From an uncultured Prevotella sp. (GTDB taxonomy: Bacteria; Bacteroidota; Bacteroidia; Bacteroidales; Bacteroidaceae): a stretch of DNA of 29,981 nt. The notes beneath the pieces were generated by a model. That model was not told where the DNA came from. It saw only the letters and a program-made list of their open reading frames with translations, and made no database searches. Both the position numbers and the translations under genes were made by a program. Position 1 is the first letter of the stretch. Each line of letters starts with the position of its first letter. This document shows, piece by piece, positions 22,745-29,981 of this stretch. The stretch lies in assembly GCA_900555035.1 (NCBI GenBank), contig USJX01000033.1, forward strand, positions 1 through 29,981, in the 5' to 3' direction.

Positions 22745-24823
22745 ATGAAGAGATTTATTTCAGCAGTATTGCTTTCTGCAGCCGTGGCAATGCCTACGAT
22801 GGCGCAGAAGCAGAAGACACTGAGCAATGGTTATCCATTTACTCAGGTTCCTTTTACCAGTGTGAAGATTTCACAGAACACCTTCTGGGGTGCCCGCCTG
22901 AAGGCTGCCCGAGAGGTAACCGTGCCATTGGCTTTCAGCAAGTGCGAAAGCGAACACCGTTACAAGAACTTCGAGATGGCTGCCTATACCCTGCAGCATC
23001 CTAACCACCCGGGCTTGGATACCAAGGAGTGGGATGTGAGCAAGTTCATGGGATTCTCTTTCGATGATACCGATGTTTATAAGACCATCGAAGGTGCCAG
23101 CTACATCCTCCAGACTTATCCGAACAAGAAGTTGAAGGCTTACATCGACAGCGTGCTCGATGTAGTAGCTGCTGCTCAGGAGCCAGATGGCTATCTCTAT
23201 ACCGCCCGTACCATCAACCCGAAGCATCCACACCAGTGGTCGGGAAATAAGCGTTGGGTCAAGGACGAGGAGGCGAGCCACGAGCTTTACAACCTCGGTC
23301 ACATGGTAGATGCAGCCTGCGCTCACTATCAGGCTACGGGTAGTACCAAGTTCCTAAACATCGCCAAGCGATATGCCGATTGTGTGGTAAAGGAAGTAGG
23401 CCCTAATCCAGGACAGGCTACCATCGTTCCGGGACATCAGATTGCAGAGATGGCTTTGGCTCGTCTCTATACCTTGACCGGTGAGAAGAAGTATCTGGAT
23501 GAGGCTAAGTATCTGCTCGACTATCGTGGCAAGACCCATATCCGCAACCCATATTCTCAGAGCCAGGCTCCTGTCCTGGAGCAGAAAGAGGCAGTGGGTC
23601 ATGCGGTTCGTGCCGGATATATGTATGCCGGTATCGCCGATGTGGCTGCCCTGACCAAGGATTCAGCCTATATGAAGGTGATCGACCGTATTTTCGAAAA
23701 CATCGTTGGCAAGAAATACTATCTTACAGGTGGAGTAGGTGCCCGCCATGCAGGTGAGGCTTTCGGTGATAACTATGAGTTGCCAAACATGACTGCCTAT
23801 AACGAGACCTGTGCAGCCATTTCTATGGTTTATCTCTTTGAGCGCATGTTCCTGCTTCACGGCGAGAGCAAGTATATCGACTGCATGGAGCGTACCTTAT
23901 ATAATGGTGTCATCTCTGGTATGAGCATGGATGGTGGCAGATTCTTCTATCCAAACCCATTGTCAAGCGATGGCAAGTATGCCTTCAATGCAGATGGCAA
24001 CACCACCCGCCAGCCATGGTTCGGATGTGCCTGCTGCCCGAGTAACTTGTGCCGCTTCATCCCTTCTGTTCCTGGTTATCTCTATGGCGTGAAGGATAAC
24101 AATATCTATGTGAATCTCTTTGCTGGCAATACATCTACCATCAAGGTGAATGGCAAGGATGTGGTTCTGGAGGAGACTACCGAGTATCCTTGGAACGGCG
24201 ATATCAAGATTGCTGTGAAGAAGAGTGGCGTAAAGAAAGCCAACCTCCTGGTCCGTATTCCTGGATGGGTTCGCAACCAGGTGGTGCCTAGCGATCTTTA
24301 CAAGTATAGCGATGCCGAGAAGCCAGCTTATAGCGTAACCGTAAACGGTAAGGCTGTAGAGGCTGACCTCGATGCCAACAAGGGTTATCTCCCTGTCAAG
24401 AACATCAAGAAGGGCGATGTGATTCGCATCCACTTCGATATGCCAGTGCGCACTGTGGTAGCCAACAAGAATGTTCTTGACGACCAGGACAAGGTAGCCG
24501 TAGAGCGCGGTCCATTGGTGTATTGCGCTGAGGCAGTGGATAATAGCAATGAACCTGTGCTCCATGCCGTTATGCCAGAGAAGCCAAGCTTCACTCTCAT
24601 TGACAACTACAGCATCCGGAACACGGAGACCAAGGGAGCCCCAGCCTTCACCGTAAAGGCTATCGTTACCTCTCCAGCCCATGTTATCTATCAGAAGAAG
24701 GAGGGAGTGGTCGCTGTAGATTGCACCCCTCTCACCTTGATTCCTTACTATGCCTGGAATCATCGTGGTGCCAACCAGATGAATGTCTGGTTCTATCAGG
24801 GCTTGTCGTTTATGGATAAGTAA
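22745..24823 (+). CDS. GH127 family beta-L-arabinofuranosidase-type enzyme, exported
   Basis: The protein is 692 aa with a signal peptide ending TMAQ (residue 21). The alpha/alpha barrel carries GEAFGDNYELPN (possible acid/base Glu), AYNETCAAI (Glu 354, Cys 356) and FGCACCPSN (Cys 428, 430, 431). In the characterised GH127 enzyme HypBA1 the equivalent Glu and three Cys bind zinc and one Cys is the nucleophile, so the active site appears complete. C-terminal beta domains follow (VAVERGPLVYCAE is a family hallmark). The expected reaction is release of beta-linked L-arabinofuranose, as in hydroxyproline-rich glycoproteins or arabinan side chains. It has its own promoter and terminator. Confidence 0.92.
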   Translation: MKRFISAVLLSAAVAMPTMAQKQKTLSNGYPFTQVPFTSVKISQNTFWGARLKAAREVTVPLAFSKCESEHRYKNFEMAAYTLQHPNHPGLDTKEWDVSKFMGFSFDDTDVYKTIEGASYILQTYPNKKLKAYIDSVLDVVAAAQEPDGYLYTARTINPKHPHQWSGNKRWVKDEEASHELYNLGHMVDAACAHYQATGSTKFLNIAKRYADCVVKEVGPNPGQATIVPGHQIAEMALARLYTLTGEKKYLDEAKYLLDYRGKTHIRNPYSQSQAPVLEQKEAVGHAVRAGYMYAGIADVAALTKDSAYMKVIDRIFENIVGKKYYLTGGVGARHAGEAFGDNYELPNMTAYNETCAAISMVYLFERMFLLHGESKYIDCMERTLYNGVISGMSMDGGRFFYPNPLSSDGKYAFNADGNTTRQPWFGCACCPSNLCRFIPSVPGYLYGVKDNNIYVNLFAGNTSTIKVNGKDVVLEETTEYPWNGDIKIAVKKSGVKKANLLVRIPGWVRNQVVPSDLYKYSDAEKPAYSVTVNGKAVEADLDANKGYLPVKNIKKGDVIRIHFDMPVRTVVANKNVLDDQDKVAVERGPLVYCAEAVDNSNEPVLHAVMPEKPSFTLIDNYSIRNTETKGAPAFTVKAIVTSPAHVIYQKKEGVVAVDCTPLTLIPYYAWNHRGANQMNVWFYQGLSFMDK

Positions 24824-24840
24824 TAAATAGTTTTTTTAAT

Positions 24841-24878
24841 CAAGAAAGCCTGGCAACCGTCATTGCCAGGCTTTCTTG
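24841..24878 (+). terminator. Rho-independent terminator, perfect 16-bp stem
   Basis: CAAGAAAGCCTGGCAA (24841-24856) and TTGCCAGGCTTTCTTG (24863-24878) are exact inverted repeats around a 6-nt loop. A T run (24832-24838) lies on the left, so it may also stop minus-strand transcription. Confidence 0.9.
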
Positions 24879-24929
24879 TTAATATAGGTTAATCCCATTA
24901 AGAAAAACACTTCTTTTCCGTTTATGTTG

Positions 24930-24937
24930 TAGTTTTG
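24930..24937 (+). promoter_or_regulatory. Possible housekeeping -7 element for the second ECF operon
   Basis: TAGTTTTG matches TAnnTTTG, 24 nt before ATG 24962. The -33 region (CTTCTTTTCCG) is weak. Confidence 0.55.
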
Positions 24938-24961
24938 AACAAATAAAACAATAGAGAGCAA

Positions 24962-25462
24962 ATGACAGAGAATGAATTCATCCATATCGTTCCGCAGTTG
25001 CGGCAGATAGCCTTGCAGATCAGTCAGGGTTATGGCGTTGGCAGCGAAGAGGCTGAGGACATCGCACAGGATGCGATGCTCAAGCTCTGGGCTATCAAGG
25101 AAGACATTCAGTCTGCTGCTCATGCCAAAGGTTCGATGGGCTGCATAGCCAAGCATCTTTGCATCGACTTCTTTCGCAAGCGGAAGATGATTTCGATAGA
25201 TGCCCAGCCTTTCGATAAGTCGCCTAGCCACTATGCGCCGCCCGATGTGGAAGTGGAAAACTCGGAGAACGAACAGTGGCTCCAAAAACGCCTCAAGGCG
25301 CTGCCCTCCAACCAGTATCAGGTGCTTTATCTGCGGCAAGTAGAGAAGAAAAGCTCTGAGGAAATAGCGCAAATCGTGGGCATCACCACAGAATCTGTAT
25401 CCGTGTTGCTTTCGAGGGCAAGAAAGCAGATGTTGCAGGAAATCAGAAAAAGATGTCGATAG
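24962..25462 (+). CDS. ECF-type sigma factor (second system)
   Basis: The protein is 166 aa. Region 2 reads EEAEDIAQDAMLKLWAIKEDI, then GCIAKHLCIDFFRKRK. Region 4 reads ALPSNQYQVLYLRQVEKKSSEEIAQIVG and VSVLLSRARKQML. It is a compact, canonical ECF factor, unlike the one at 1000, which has an insertion in region 2. The gene for a likely anti-sigma protein starts 45 nt downstream. Its targets are not visible; none of the GGTTACTT boxes is near it. Confidence 0.9.
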   Translation: MTENEFIHIVPQLRQIALQISQGYGVGSEEAEDIAQDAMLKLWAIKEDIQSAAHAKGSMGCIAKHLCIDFFRKRKMISIDAQPFDKSPSHYAPPDVEVENSENEQWLQKRLKALPSNQYQVLYLRQVEKKSSEEIAQIVGITTESVSVLLSRARKQMLQEIRKRCR

Positions 25463-25490
25463 CCCTTATATATAATAGGTATAATCAATA

Positions 25491-25497
25491 AAGGAGG
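25491..25497 (+). promoter_or_regulatory. Strong Shine-Dalgarno sequence
   Basis: AAGGAGG lies 10 nt before ATG 25508. A near-consensus site is unusual, as Bacteroidota rarely rely on one, and it decides the start at 25508. Confidence 0.6.
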
Positions 25498-25507
25498 AAG
25501 AAATGAT

Positions 25508-26269
25508 ATGAACGAAAAAGAAAAAGATATACGTTTGTTGCTCAATCGGTTTATGGCTGGTGAGACTACTCTTGAAGAGGAGGCTCTGCTAGGGGAGTGG
25601 TTTCGCCAGCATCCCGATGTGAGCGATGACTTGAAGGAATACCAGATGATGTTTGGATATTTCGACGAGGGTATGCCTCTTGACCATGAGGCGGAGGAGC
25701 ATGTAGAAAATGCTCATCCAAAGGCTAAGGCACGAATGCGCCGCCTATGGTTGCCGCTTAGTTTGGCTGCATCCATCGCCCTGCTGATAGGGTTTGCTAT
25801 TCCTTGGGTAGGGCGACAGACAGGGCATCAGGATGATTCGAAGATGGCTCAACTCGAAGGAAGAACGACTCCGGAGGATATAGATTCAGCTGTTGTCCAC
25901 GAGAAGAAATCGGCAAATGCCGATCTCTCCATGCCTGAAAAGATAAAAAAGTCGGGTGATTTCGTATCTCCCAAAACAAGGAAGCACAAGCAGAGGAAAT
26001 ATCGTCAGCATCTGTTTGCTCCTGCTCCTCCAAAGCTTTGGATAGCTCAGAATATTGCTACCGATTCTTTGTTGGCAGAGCCGGAAAAGCTTGCCGATGA
26101 GCATCTCTGTGAGATGGAGGCACAGCAGAATGAAATGTTCTTCAAACTCTATCTCATCAATGCTCTTCAGACCCAGGCGCTCAATGCCGAAGTAGCCAGT
26201 GCCTCGTTCGAAAGCGAGGAGAATGTGCATGATGAGGACTATGTGAGTGATGACCAGGAGGTTTATTAA
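25508..26269 (+). CDS. Probable anti-sigma factor, single-pass membrane protein
   Basis: The protein is 253 aa. The N-terminus (RLLLNRFMAGETTLEEEALLGEWFRQHP, then DDLKEYQMMFGYF) is the typical short anti-sigma-like cytoplasmic motif of Bacteroidota. A transmembrane segment lies at about 79-97 (LWLPLSLAASIALLIGFAI). The periplasmic part of about 150 residues has no recognised domain and includes a basic stretch (KTRKHKQRKYRQH). The acidic C-terminus ends DDQEVY, encoded in the first half of a 24-bp tandem duplication. It follows the ECF gene and precedes an exported protein. Confidence 0.72.
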   Translation: MNEKEKDIRLLLNRFMAGETTLEEEALLGEWFRQHPDVSDDLKEYQMMFGYFDEGMPLDHEAEEHVENAHPKAKARMRRLWLPLSLAASIALLIGFAIPWVGRQTGHQDDSKMAQLEGRTTPEDIDSAVVHEKKSANADLSMPEKIKKSGDFVSPKTRKHKQRKYRQHLFAPAPPKLWIAQNIATDSLLAEPEKLADEHLCEMEAQQNEMFFKLYLINALQTQALNAEVASASFESEENVHDEDYVSDDQEVY

Positions 26270-26293
26270 AATGAAGACCAGGAGGTTTATTAA
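26252..26293 (+). repeat. Tandem duplication across a stop codon
   Basis: GACCAGGAGGTTTATTAA occurs at 26252-26269 and again at 26276-26293, with a 24-bp period. The first copy encodes the last five residues and stop of the anti-sigma-like protein; the second lies beyond the stop and contains a GGAGG word upstream of the next gene. Confidence 0.9.
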
Positions 26294-26320
26294 CAAGAAA
26301 CAATTAAAAAGAAGAAGAAT

Positions 26321-27250
26321 ATGAAAACAACTTTTAAATTAGCATTTGTGGCTTGCCTGATGGTGCTCTCTTCAGCTTGCCATGCCCAGAAGCCTATACC
26401 GAACATCGACCAGGCTTTTGATAAATTCGTACAGGATTTATCGCAAGACGACCTTGTTACTTCTTCCACGATGAATACCTACAATATAGGTATGATGAAG
26501 GGATTTGAGTTTGCCGTTCCTAGGAAGAAGCAGAAAATGGTGGATACCTTTCATAAGGCTTTGTTGAGCAATAGTCGTCTCGCTTATATCAGTTTTACCA
26601 AGAAAGCGGGTTCTGCCAGCAATGAGACGAATCGGGTGGGATATGGCAAGGATAATTCCACGACCTACTTGTTTGGTGCTCACAAGGACCGCAACTATAA
26701 CCTGCAGTATATCCGTGACCGCAAGGATTCTACCATGCGATATGTTTATGCCTTGGTATGGTATCCAGGAAAGAATGATGTGGTATTGGGCAGTGTGTAT
26801 AAGTTCTACTCCAAGGATCCGCAAACCTATAAGAAGCCATCCGCCAATATGAAGTCATTCTCTTATACGAAACCGTCTATTCAAGATCTGGATTCTCTGT
26901 TTCTCCAGCGCAAGAACTTCAATTTTAACAAGAGTTTGGCTGGCAGTTATTATTTCGATGAGACTCCTCCAAAGGATGCGGCAGAGTTTATGATGCAACT
27001 CAATACGCTCCGTGCAGCCTTTAAGAATGCCAAGGATTTATACCCTTATCTCGGAAATCAGGTGACTCGACGTACCCTCCAGACGGGTATAGCCAACAAA
27101 ATAGTCAAGCTCTGTAAGGGATACGGTAAGTTGCTGAATGCTGACGAGAAGAAATTCTGCGCCTCTTCGCTGAATAAGATGAAGAAGGATACAGACGATG
27201 AATATCTGCAGAGTCTTCTGGAACTGACTGCCAATTCTTTGAGAAAGTAG
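26321..27250 (+). CDS. Exported hypothetical protein of the second ECF operon
   Basis: The protein is 309 aa with signal peptide MKTTFKLAFVACLMVLSSACHAQ. The Cys at 20 could be a weak lipobox, but cleavage after CHAQ is more typical. The mature part has a mixed alpha/beta half with strands YNLQYIRDRKDS, YVYALVWYPGKNDVVLGSVYKFY, and a helical C-terminal third (SLLELTANSLRK). I cannot assign a family. As third gene after an ECF factor and its anti-sigma protein, it may be an envelope output or sensor (inference). It ends about 50 bp before an inverted repeat at 27297. Confidence 0.72.
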   Translation: MKTTFKLAFVACLMVLSSACHAQKPIPNIDQAFDKFVQDLSQDDLVTSSTMNTYNIGMMKGFEFAVPRKKQKMVDTFHKALLSNSRLAYISFTKKAGSASNETNRVGYGKDNSTTYLFGAHKDRNYNLQYIRDRKDSTMRYVYALVWYPGKNDVVLGSVYKFYSKDPQTYKKPSANMKSFSYTKPSIQDLDSLFLQRKNFNFNKSLAGSYYFDETPPKDAAEFMMQLNTLRAAFKNAKDLYPYLGNQVTRRTLQTGIANKIVKLCKGYGKLLNADEKKFCASSLNKMKKDTDDEYLQSLLELTANSLRK

Positions 27251-27296
27251 TAAGTTCTTGATGCATAAGCTTTGGAAAATGTGGAATTCTCTCTCA

Positions 27297-27320
27297 AAAT
27301 ATCGCTTTTAAACGATATTT
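27297..27320. repeat. Inverted repeat, possible terminator or operator
   Basis: AAATATCG (27297-27304) and CGATATTT (27313-27320) are exact 8-bp arms around CTTTTAAA. There is no T run after it, so a terminator role is uncertain. Confidence 0.6.
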
Positions 27321-27339
27321 CATCTTAAATTATCATTTT

Positions 27340-27355
27340 CTAGACTTTAGTCTAG
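27340..27355. promoter_or_regulatory. Palindrome overlapping the -33 region, candidate operator
   Basis: CTAGACT and AGTCTAG are perfect 7-bp arms around TT. The palindrome ends 11 nt before the -7 element at 27367, covering the -33 position, where a dimeric repressor or activator could act. Confidence 0.5.
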
Positions 27356-27366
27356 CTATAATTTTG

Positions 27367-27374
27367 TATCTTTG
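27367..27374 (+). promoter_or_regulatory. Housekeeping -7 element for the lyase gene
   Basis: TATCTTTG, followed by TACGC, 20 nt before ATG 27395. Confidence 0.75.
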
Positions 27375-27394
27375 TACGCAAAAAAACAAACGGT

Positions 27395-29278
27395 ATGAAC
27401 AAGAAATTGATAATGATAATAGGCTTGGTGCTTTCATCCATAGTGGTGAAAGCCCAGGCTTTTTTTATGCCTTTTCCGAAGGCGGGTGATAAATACTGGC
27501 AGAAGCAGGTGCCTGTGGCGATGCGCAACGACTATATCCGGTTGGGTAATCTCTATAGGAACAAATCTTGGAATGTCATTCCTAACTCGATGTTTGCTGA
27601 GTTCCGAACCAATGGTAACCGTACCCGATACGAGGAAGCTAGCTTTGGCATCAGAAAGCAGTTTGTCTGCCTGGTAATGGCGGAAATCATGCAGGGCAGG
27701 GGACGGTTCCTACCTTCCATCCGCAAGGGCTTGCATTATTTTATAGAGAAGGAGCCTTGGTGGGGAATCCCGGCGCATTATCCGAAAGACCATCCCGAAA
27801 GGGATATCCAACCCGTGGATCTCTTCAATGCCGAGACGGCGGATATGCTTGCCTGGACACTCTATATGCTCGAAGATGATATCAACAGAAAGGAAAAGGG
27901 ACTCTGCGATAGTGTGAGAAGCGAGATCAATCGCAGATTCCTGCAGCCGGTGTTGAACCAGCCGCAGGGCTGGAAGAACAATGCCAACAACTGGAATACC
28001 TGGATTACGACCAACTGGTTGCAGACGGTGCTCATCTGTGAGCAGGATGCCAAGCAGCGCGATGCAGCCTTCAAGGGAGTGCAGCAATGTTTGCGAACCT
28101 TCCTGAAGGGGTATCCGGATGATGGCGGTTGTGAGGAAGGCGTAAGCTATTGGGATTGTGCCGGAGCCTCGTTCTTCGAGTCGCTTTTCTTCATGCAGTT
28201 TGCGCCGAAGCAAGCCGTCCTTACTTTGACTGATGCTCAGAAGAAGAAGGTGGAAAACATGGGTAGGTTCATCACCACGATGCATATCAACGACCTTACC
28301 TTCGTGAATTTCTCGGATGCCCAGGCAAAGAATATTCCGAACATCAACATCCTCTTTCCTTATGGAGCCTATCTCCAGAACGAACAGATGATGCAGCTGG
28401 CGGCATACGTGGGTAAGAAATATCAATATACCCTCAAGCCTACTACGCTCTTCCTGAAATCGGGCAATTATCCTAAACTGGGCAGGGAGCTGATGCTCCT
28501 CTCCATGCTCTCGAAGTATCAGAAAACTGCAGCCGTGCAGCCAAAGACGGAAGATGCCTATCTGGAGAATTCGCAGATTATGGTGGCGAGCAACAAAAAC
28601 TGGTTTGTGGCTGCAAAGGGTGGCAACAATGCCGAAAGCCATAACCACAACGACATCGGCAACTTCATCGTCTATCAGAACAGCCAGCCGGTGGTCATCG
28701 ATTTGGGTCGAGATACCTATACCTCGAAATCATTCAGCAACCAGCGTTTTGAACTGATGAACTGCCGTTCGGCTTATCACAATGTGCCTATCATCAACGG
28801 ATTGGAGCAGGAGGATGGCAAGAAGTATCGTGCCGACAAGGTGAACCATGTATTCAGCGAGGGCATCTCTTCTCTTACCCTGAATCTCGAAAAGGCATAT
28901 ACCGAGGCGGCGCATGTGGATAAGTGGCAGCGTACCATCGCCCTGGATAGGGAATACAACTGGGTGGAAATCACCGAGCAGTATAAGCTCGATTCCCTAC
29001 AGATAGAGAAAAACCAACTGAATGGTCAGGTATTTGATAATCAGATTATCCTGATGGCTTTCGGCAAGCCTGTGATGCAGAAGGCGGGAAGAATCCTGCT
29101 TCAAGGTGGCAATGTGCGGTTGGAATATGATGCGCAGTATCTCTCGGCATCGGTAGAAAAGGTGCAGATGACGGATGGCATTATGAAGACCCAGTGGAAT
29201 GATAACGTTTATCGCATCATCCTGCGACTGAACGATAACTATCCGATGGCGAAGGTAAAATATCGCTTCGTGAAATGA
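27395..29278 (+). CDS. Heparinase II/III-like polysaccharide lyase, exported
   Basis: The protein is 627 aa with signal peptide MNKKLIMIIGLVLSSIVVKAQA. An alpha/alpha toroid occupies about 30-380: NNANNWNTW (Asn 198-201) and DDGGCEEGVSYW (Tyr 252) match the catalytic Asn and Tyr regions of heparinase II/III-type lyases. The C-terminal beta-sandwich starts with AESHNHNDIGNF (His 416, His 418, Asp 420), the hallmark of this fold, then SQPVVIDLGRDTY. Such enzymes cut uronic-acid polysaccharides by beta-elimination (heparin, alginate, oligo-uronides); the substrate is not evident. No sulfatase, glucuronyl hydrolase or SusC/D gene is adjacent. A palindrome at 27340 may regulate it. Confidence 0.82.
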   Translation: MNKKLIMIIGLVLSSIVVKAQAFFMPFPKAGDKYWQKQVPVAMRNDYIRLGNLYRNKSWNVIPNSMFAEFRTNGNRTRYEEASFGIRKQFVCLVMAEIMQGRGRFLPSIRKGLHYFIEKEPWWGIPAHYPKDHPERDIQPVDLFNAETADMLAWTLYMLEDDINRKEKGLCDSVRSEINRRFLQPVLNQPQGWKNNANNWNTWITTNWLQTVLICEQDAKQRDAAFKGVQQCLRTFLKGYPDDGGCEEGVSYWDCAGASFFESLFFMQFAPKQAVLTLTDAQKKKVENMGRFITTMHINDLTFVNFSDAQAKNIPNINILFPYGAYLQNEQMMQLAAYVGKKYQYTLKPTTLFLKSGNYPKLGRELMLLSMLSKYQKTAAVQPKTEDAYLENSQIMVASNKNWFVAAKGGNNAESHNHNDIGNFIVYQNSQPVVIDLGRDTYTSKSFSNQRFELMNCRSAYHNVPIINGLEQEDGKKYRADKVNHVFSEGISSLTLNLEKAYTEAAHVDKWQRTIALDREYNWVEITEQYKLDSLQIEKNQLNGQVFDNQIILMAFGKPVMQKAGRILLQGGNVRLEYDAQYLSASVEKVQMTDGIMKTQWNDNVYRIILRLNDNYPMAKVKYRFVK

Positions 29279-29390
29279 TTTTTTTTGTGAGAAAAAGTCT
29301 CAAAGTCTCATTTTGTGAGGTGGTTTGTATTATATATGCTTGATATGTAGCAAGATATAGAAATGAGACTTTTCTGATTCTTTTACAAGA

Positions 29391-29456
29391 AGTATCATTA
29401 AAGTATCATTGAAGTCTCATTAAAGTCTCATAGATGTCTCATTAAAGTCTCATAAA
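29391..29456 (+). repeat. Six tandem 11-bp units
   Basis: Units are AGTATCATTAA, AGTATCATTGA, AGTCTCATTAA, AGTCTCATAGA, TGTCTCATTAA and AGTCTCATAAA, with no gap. The first overlaps the inner left arm of the large inverted repeat. Confidence 0.9.
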
Positions 29457-29531
29457 ATTGATTGTGTCTAGTTTTTCAGTTAATCAAGTAATGAAGTGTC
29501 TATTGAAATCGTAAGAGTCTCCCCATTAGTT

Positions 29532-29659
29532 GGTCTGTACATGCCCGTCTGATGGTCTCTTAGGGACCAAGTGATGGTCATTGACAGACCAAGTGACGGT
29601 CGCTTATTGCCCGTGCGATGGGCACTGAGTGCCCAAAGTGCGAGATGATTTTTGGGCAC
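29532..29659 (+). repeat. Ladder of small palindromes at the centre of the inverted repeat
   Basis: Short hairpins follow one another: GGTCTCTTAGGGACC (29554-29568), GGTCATTGACAGACC (29576-29590), GGGCACTGAGTGCCC (29620-29634), and GTGCCCAAA/TTTGGGCAC (29629-29637 with 29651-29659). They are linked by GTGATG- or GTGACG-like words at roughly 22-bp steps. Confidence 0.75.
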
Positions 29660-29698
29660 TTCGTTAGTAAGCTGCTAAGGGCTTATATATCAATGTTT

Positions 29699-29761
29699 AG
29701 TGATGCTTTTATGATACATAGTGATGTTTTTATGATACTTCGTGATGCTTTTATGATACTT
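29699..29761 (+). repeat. Three tandem 21-bp units
   Basis: AGTGATGCTTTTATGATACAT, one base too long to be given as a single unit, is represented by its core GATGCTTTTATGATAC. Three units of 21 bp run without gaps from 29699, 29720 and 29741. ATGATACTT is the reverse complement of the AAGTATCAT words in the left 11-bp array. Confidence 0.88.
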
Positions 29762-29902
29762 TTGTGATACTTCTTGTAAAAATATCCGAAAAGTCTCATT
29801 TGTGTTAATCTATTGATTATTAATTAGATAATCATGTTTTTAATGCGAGAAGTGAGACTTTGATACTTTTCCTCGCCAAAAACTTTTTTCGCTGGAAATA
29901 GA

Positions 29903-29945
29903 AAGGGTCTATATGCCACGATGAACAGGTGGCGTATAGACCCTT
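29903..29945 (-). terminator. Terminator for a minus-strand gene beyond the right edge
   Basis: AAGGGTCTATATGCCAC (29903-29919) pairs with GTGGCGTATAGACCCTT (29929-29945) over 17 bp with one wobble. On the minus strand it is followed by a pyrimidine-rich stretch (TTTCTATTTCC), while the plus side has none, so it most likely serves a gene entering from the right. Confidence 0.72.
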
Positions 29946-29981
29946 GATTATATGGTGATATTCGTAATCTACATCTCCGCT

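Larger units (their letters stand above)
29293..29870. repeat. Large symmetric nested inverted repeat
   Basis: The outer arms (29293-29310 and 29853-29870) are 18 bp with one mismatch. The inner arms (29361-29397 and 29765-29801) are 37 bp with three mismatches, all in a central 6-nt block; 17 bp on the loop side are exact (TTTTACAAGAAGTATCA). The gaps between outer and inner arms are 50 and 51 bp, so both pairs share a centre near 29581. There is no gene in 29279-29981. Confidence 0.88.

Noticed and set aside
29391..29761. CRISPR array
   Set aside because: The repeats are 11 and 21 bp with no unique spacers, vary between units, and no cas genes are near.

Overview
The window looks like chromosomal DNA of a gut Bacteroidota, most likely Prevotella/Segatella. 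This rests on repeated TAnnTTTG (-7) promoters of the Bacteroidota housekeeping sigma factor, a set of GH97, GH43 and GH127 exported glycosidases, and exported proteins whose signal peptides end in AQ. No rRNA, tRNA, transposase, integrase or CRISPR array is visible.

Region 1 (69-4973) is a tightly packed operon: an exported caspase-like (C14/metacaspase-type) protease, an ECF-type sigma factor, a single-pass anti-sigma-like membrane protein, and an exported TPR-CHAT protease. Region 2 (4980-12284) is an accessory array of poorly characterised genes. They include YbjN-like small proteins, an exported protein with DnaJ-type CxxCxGxG motifs, a truncated PP2C phosphatase, a zinc-ribbon/dual-specificity-phosphatase chimera, a penicillin-binding-protein-like protein without its catalytic core, and a lipoprotein with an RsiV-like (DUF3298-type) C-terminus. 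Four transcription units in this array start behind an identical-spacing motif, GGTTACTT-N14-TCATAAA, and a fifth has a degenerate copy. Three copies sit in an indel-free 90-bp intergenic repeat that ends exactly 9 nt before the next ATG. The motif does not resemble the housekeeping promoter, so it is the best candidate for the target of the adjacent ECF sigma factor. Regions 1 and 2 together look like a surface-sensing, proteolysis-driven sigma regulon. This is the most interesting content of the window.

Region 3 (12334-17411) is ordinary chromosome: two paralogous outer-membrane beta-barrels, then on the minus strand an orphan FecE-type ABC ATPase, RidA, threonine dehydratase IlvA and a Cof-type HAD phosphatase. 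Region 4 (17561-24878) holds GH97, a protein with three tandem GH43 modules, and a GH127 beta-L-arabinofuranosidase-type enzyme. Each has its own housekeeping promoter, which suggests breakdown of arabinose-rich plant glycans. Region 5 (24930-27250) is a second ECF sigma/anti-sigma-like/exported protein operon. Region 6 (27297-29278) is a heparinase II/III-like polysaccharide lyase preceded by palindromes. Region 7 (29279-29981) has no gene and is a large, symmetric, nested inverted-repeat structure followed by a terminator for a minus-strand gene beyond the right edge.

Functions are assigned from motifs read by eye; no database search was possible.
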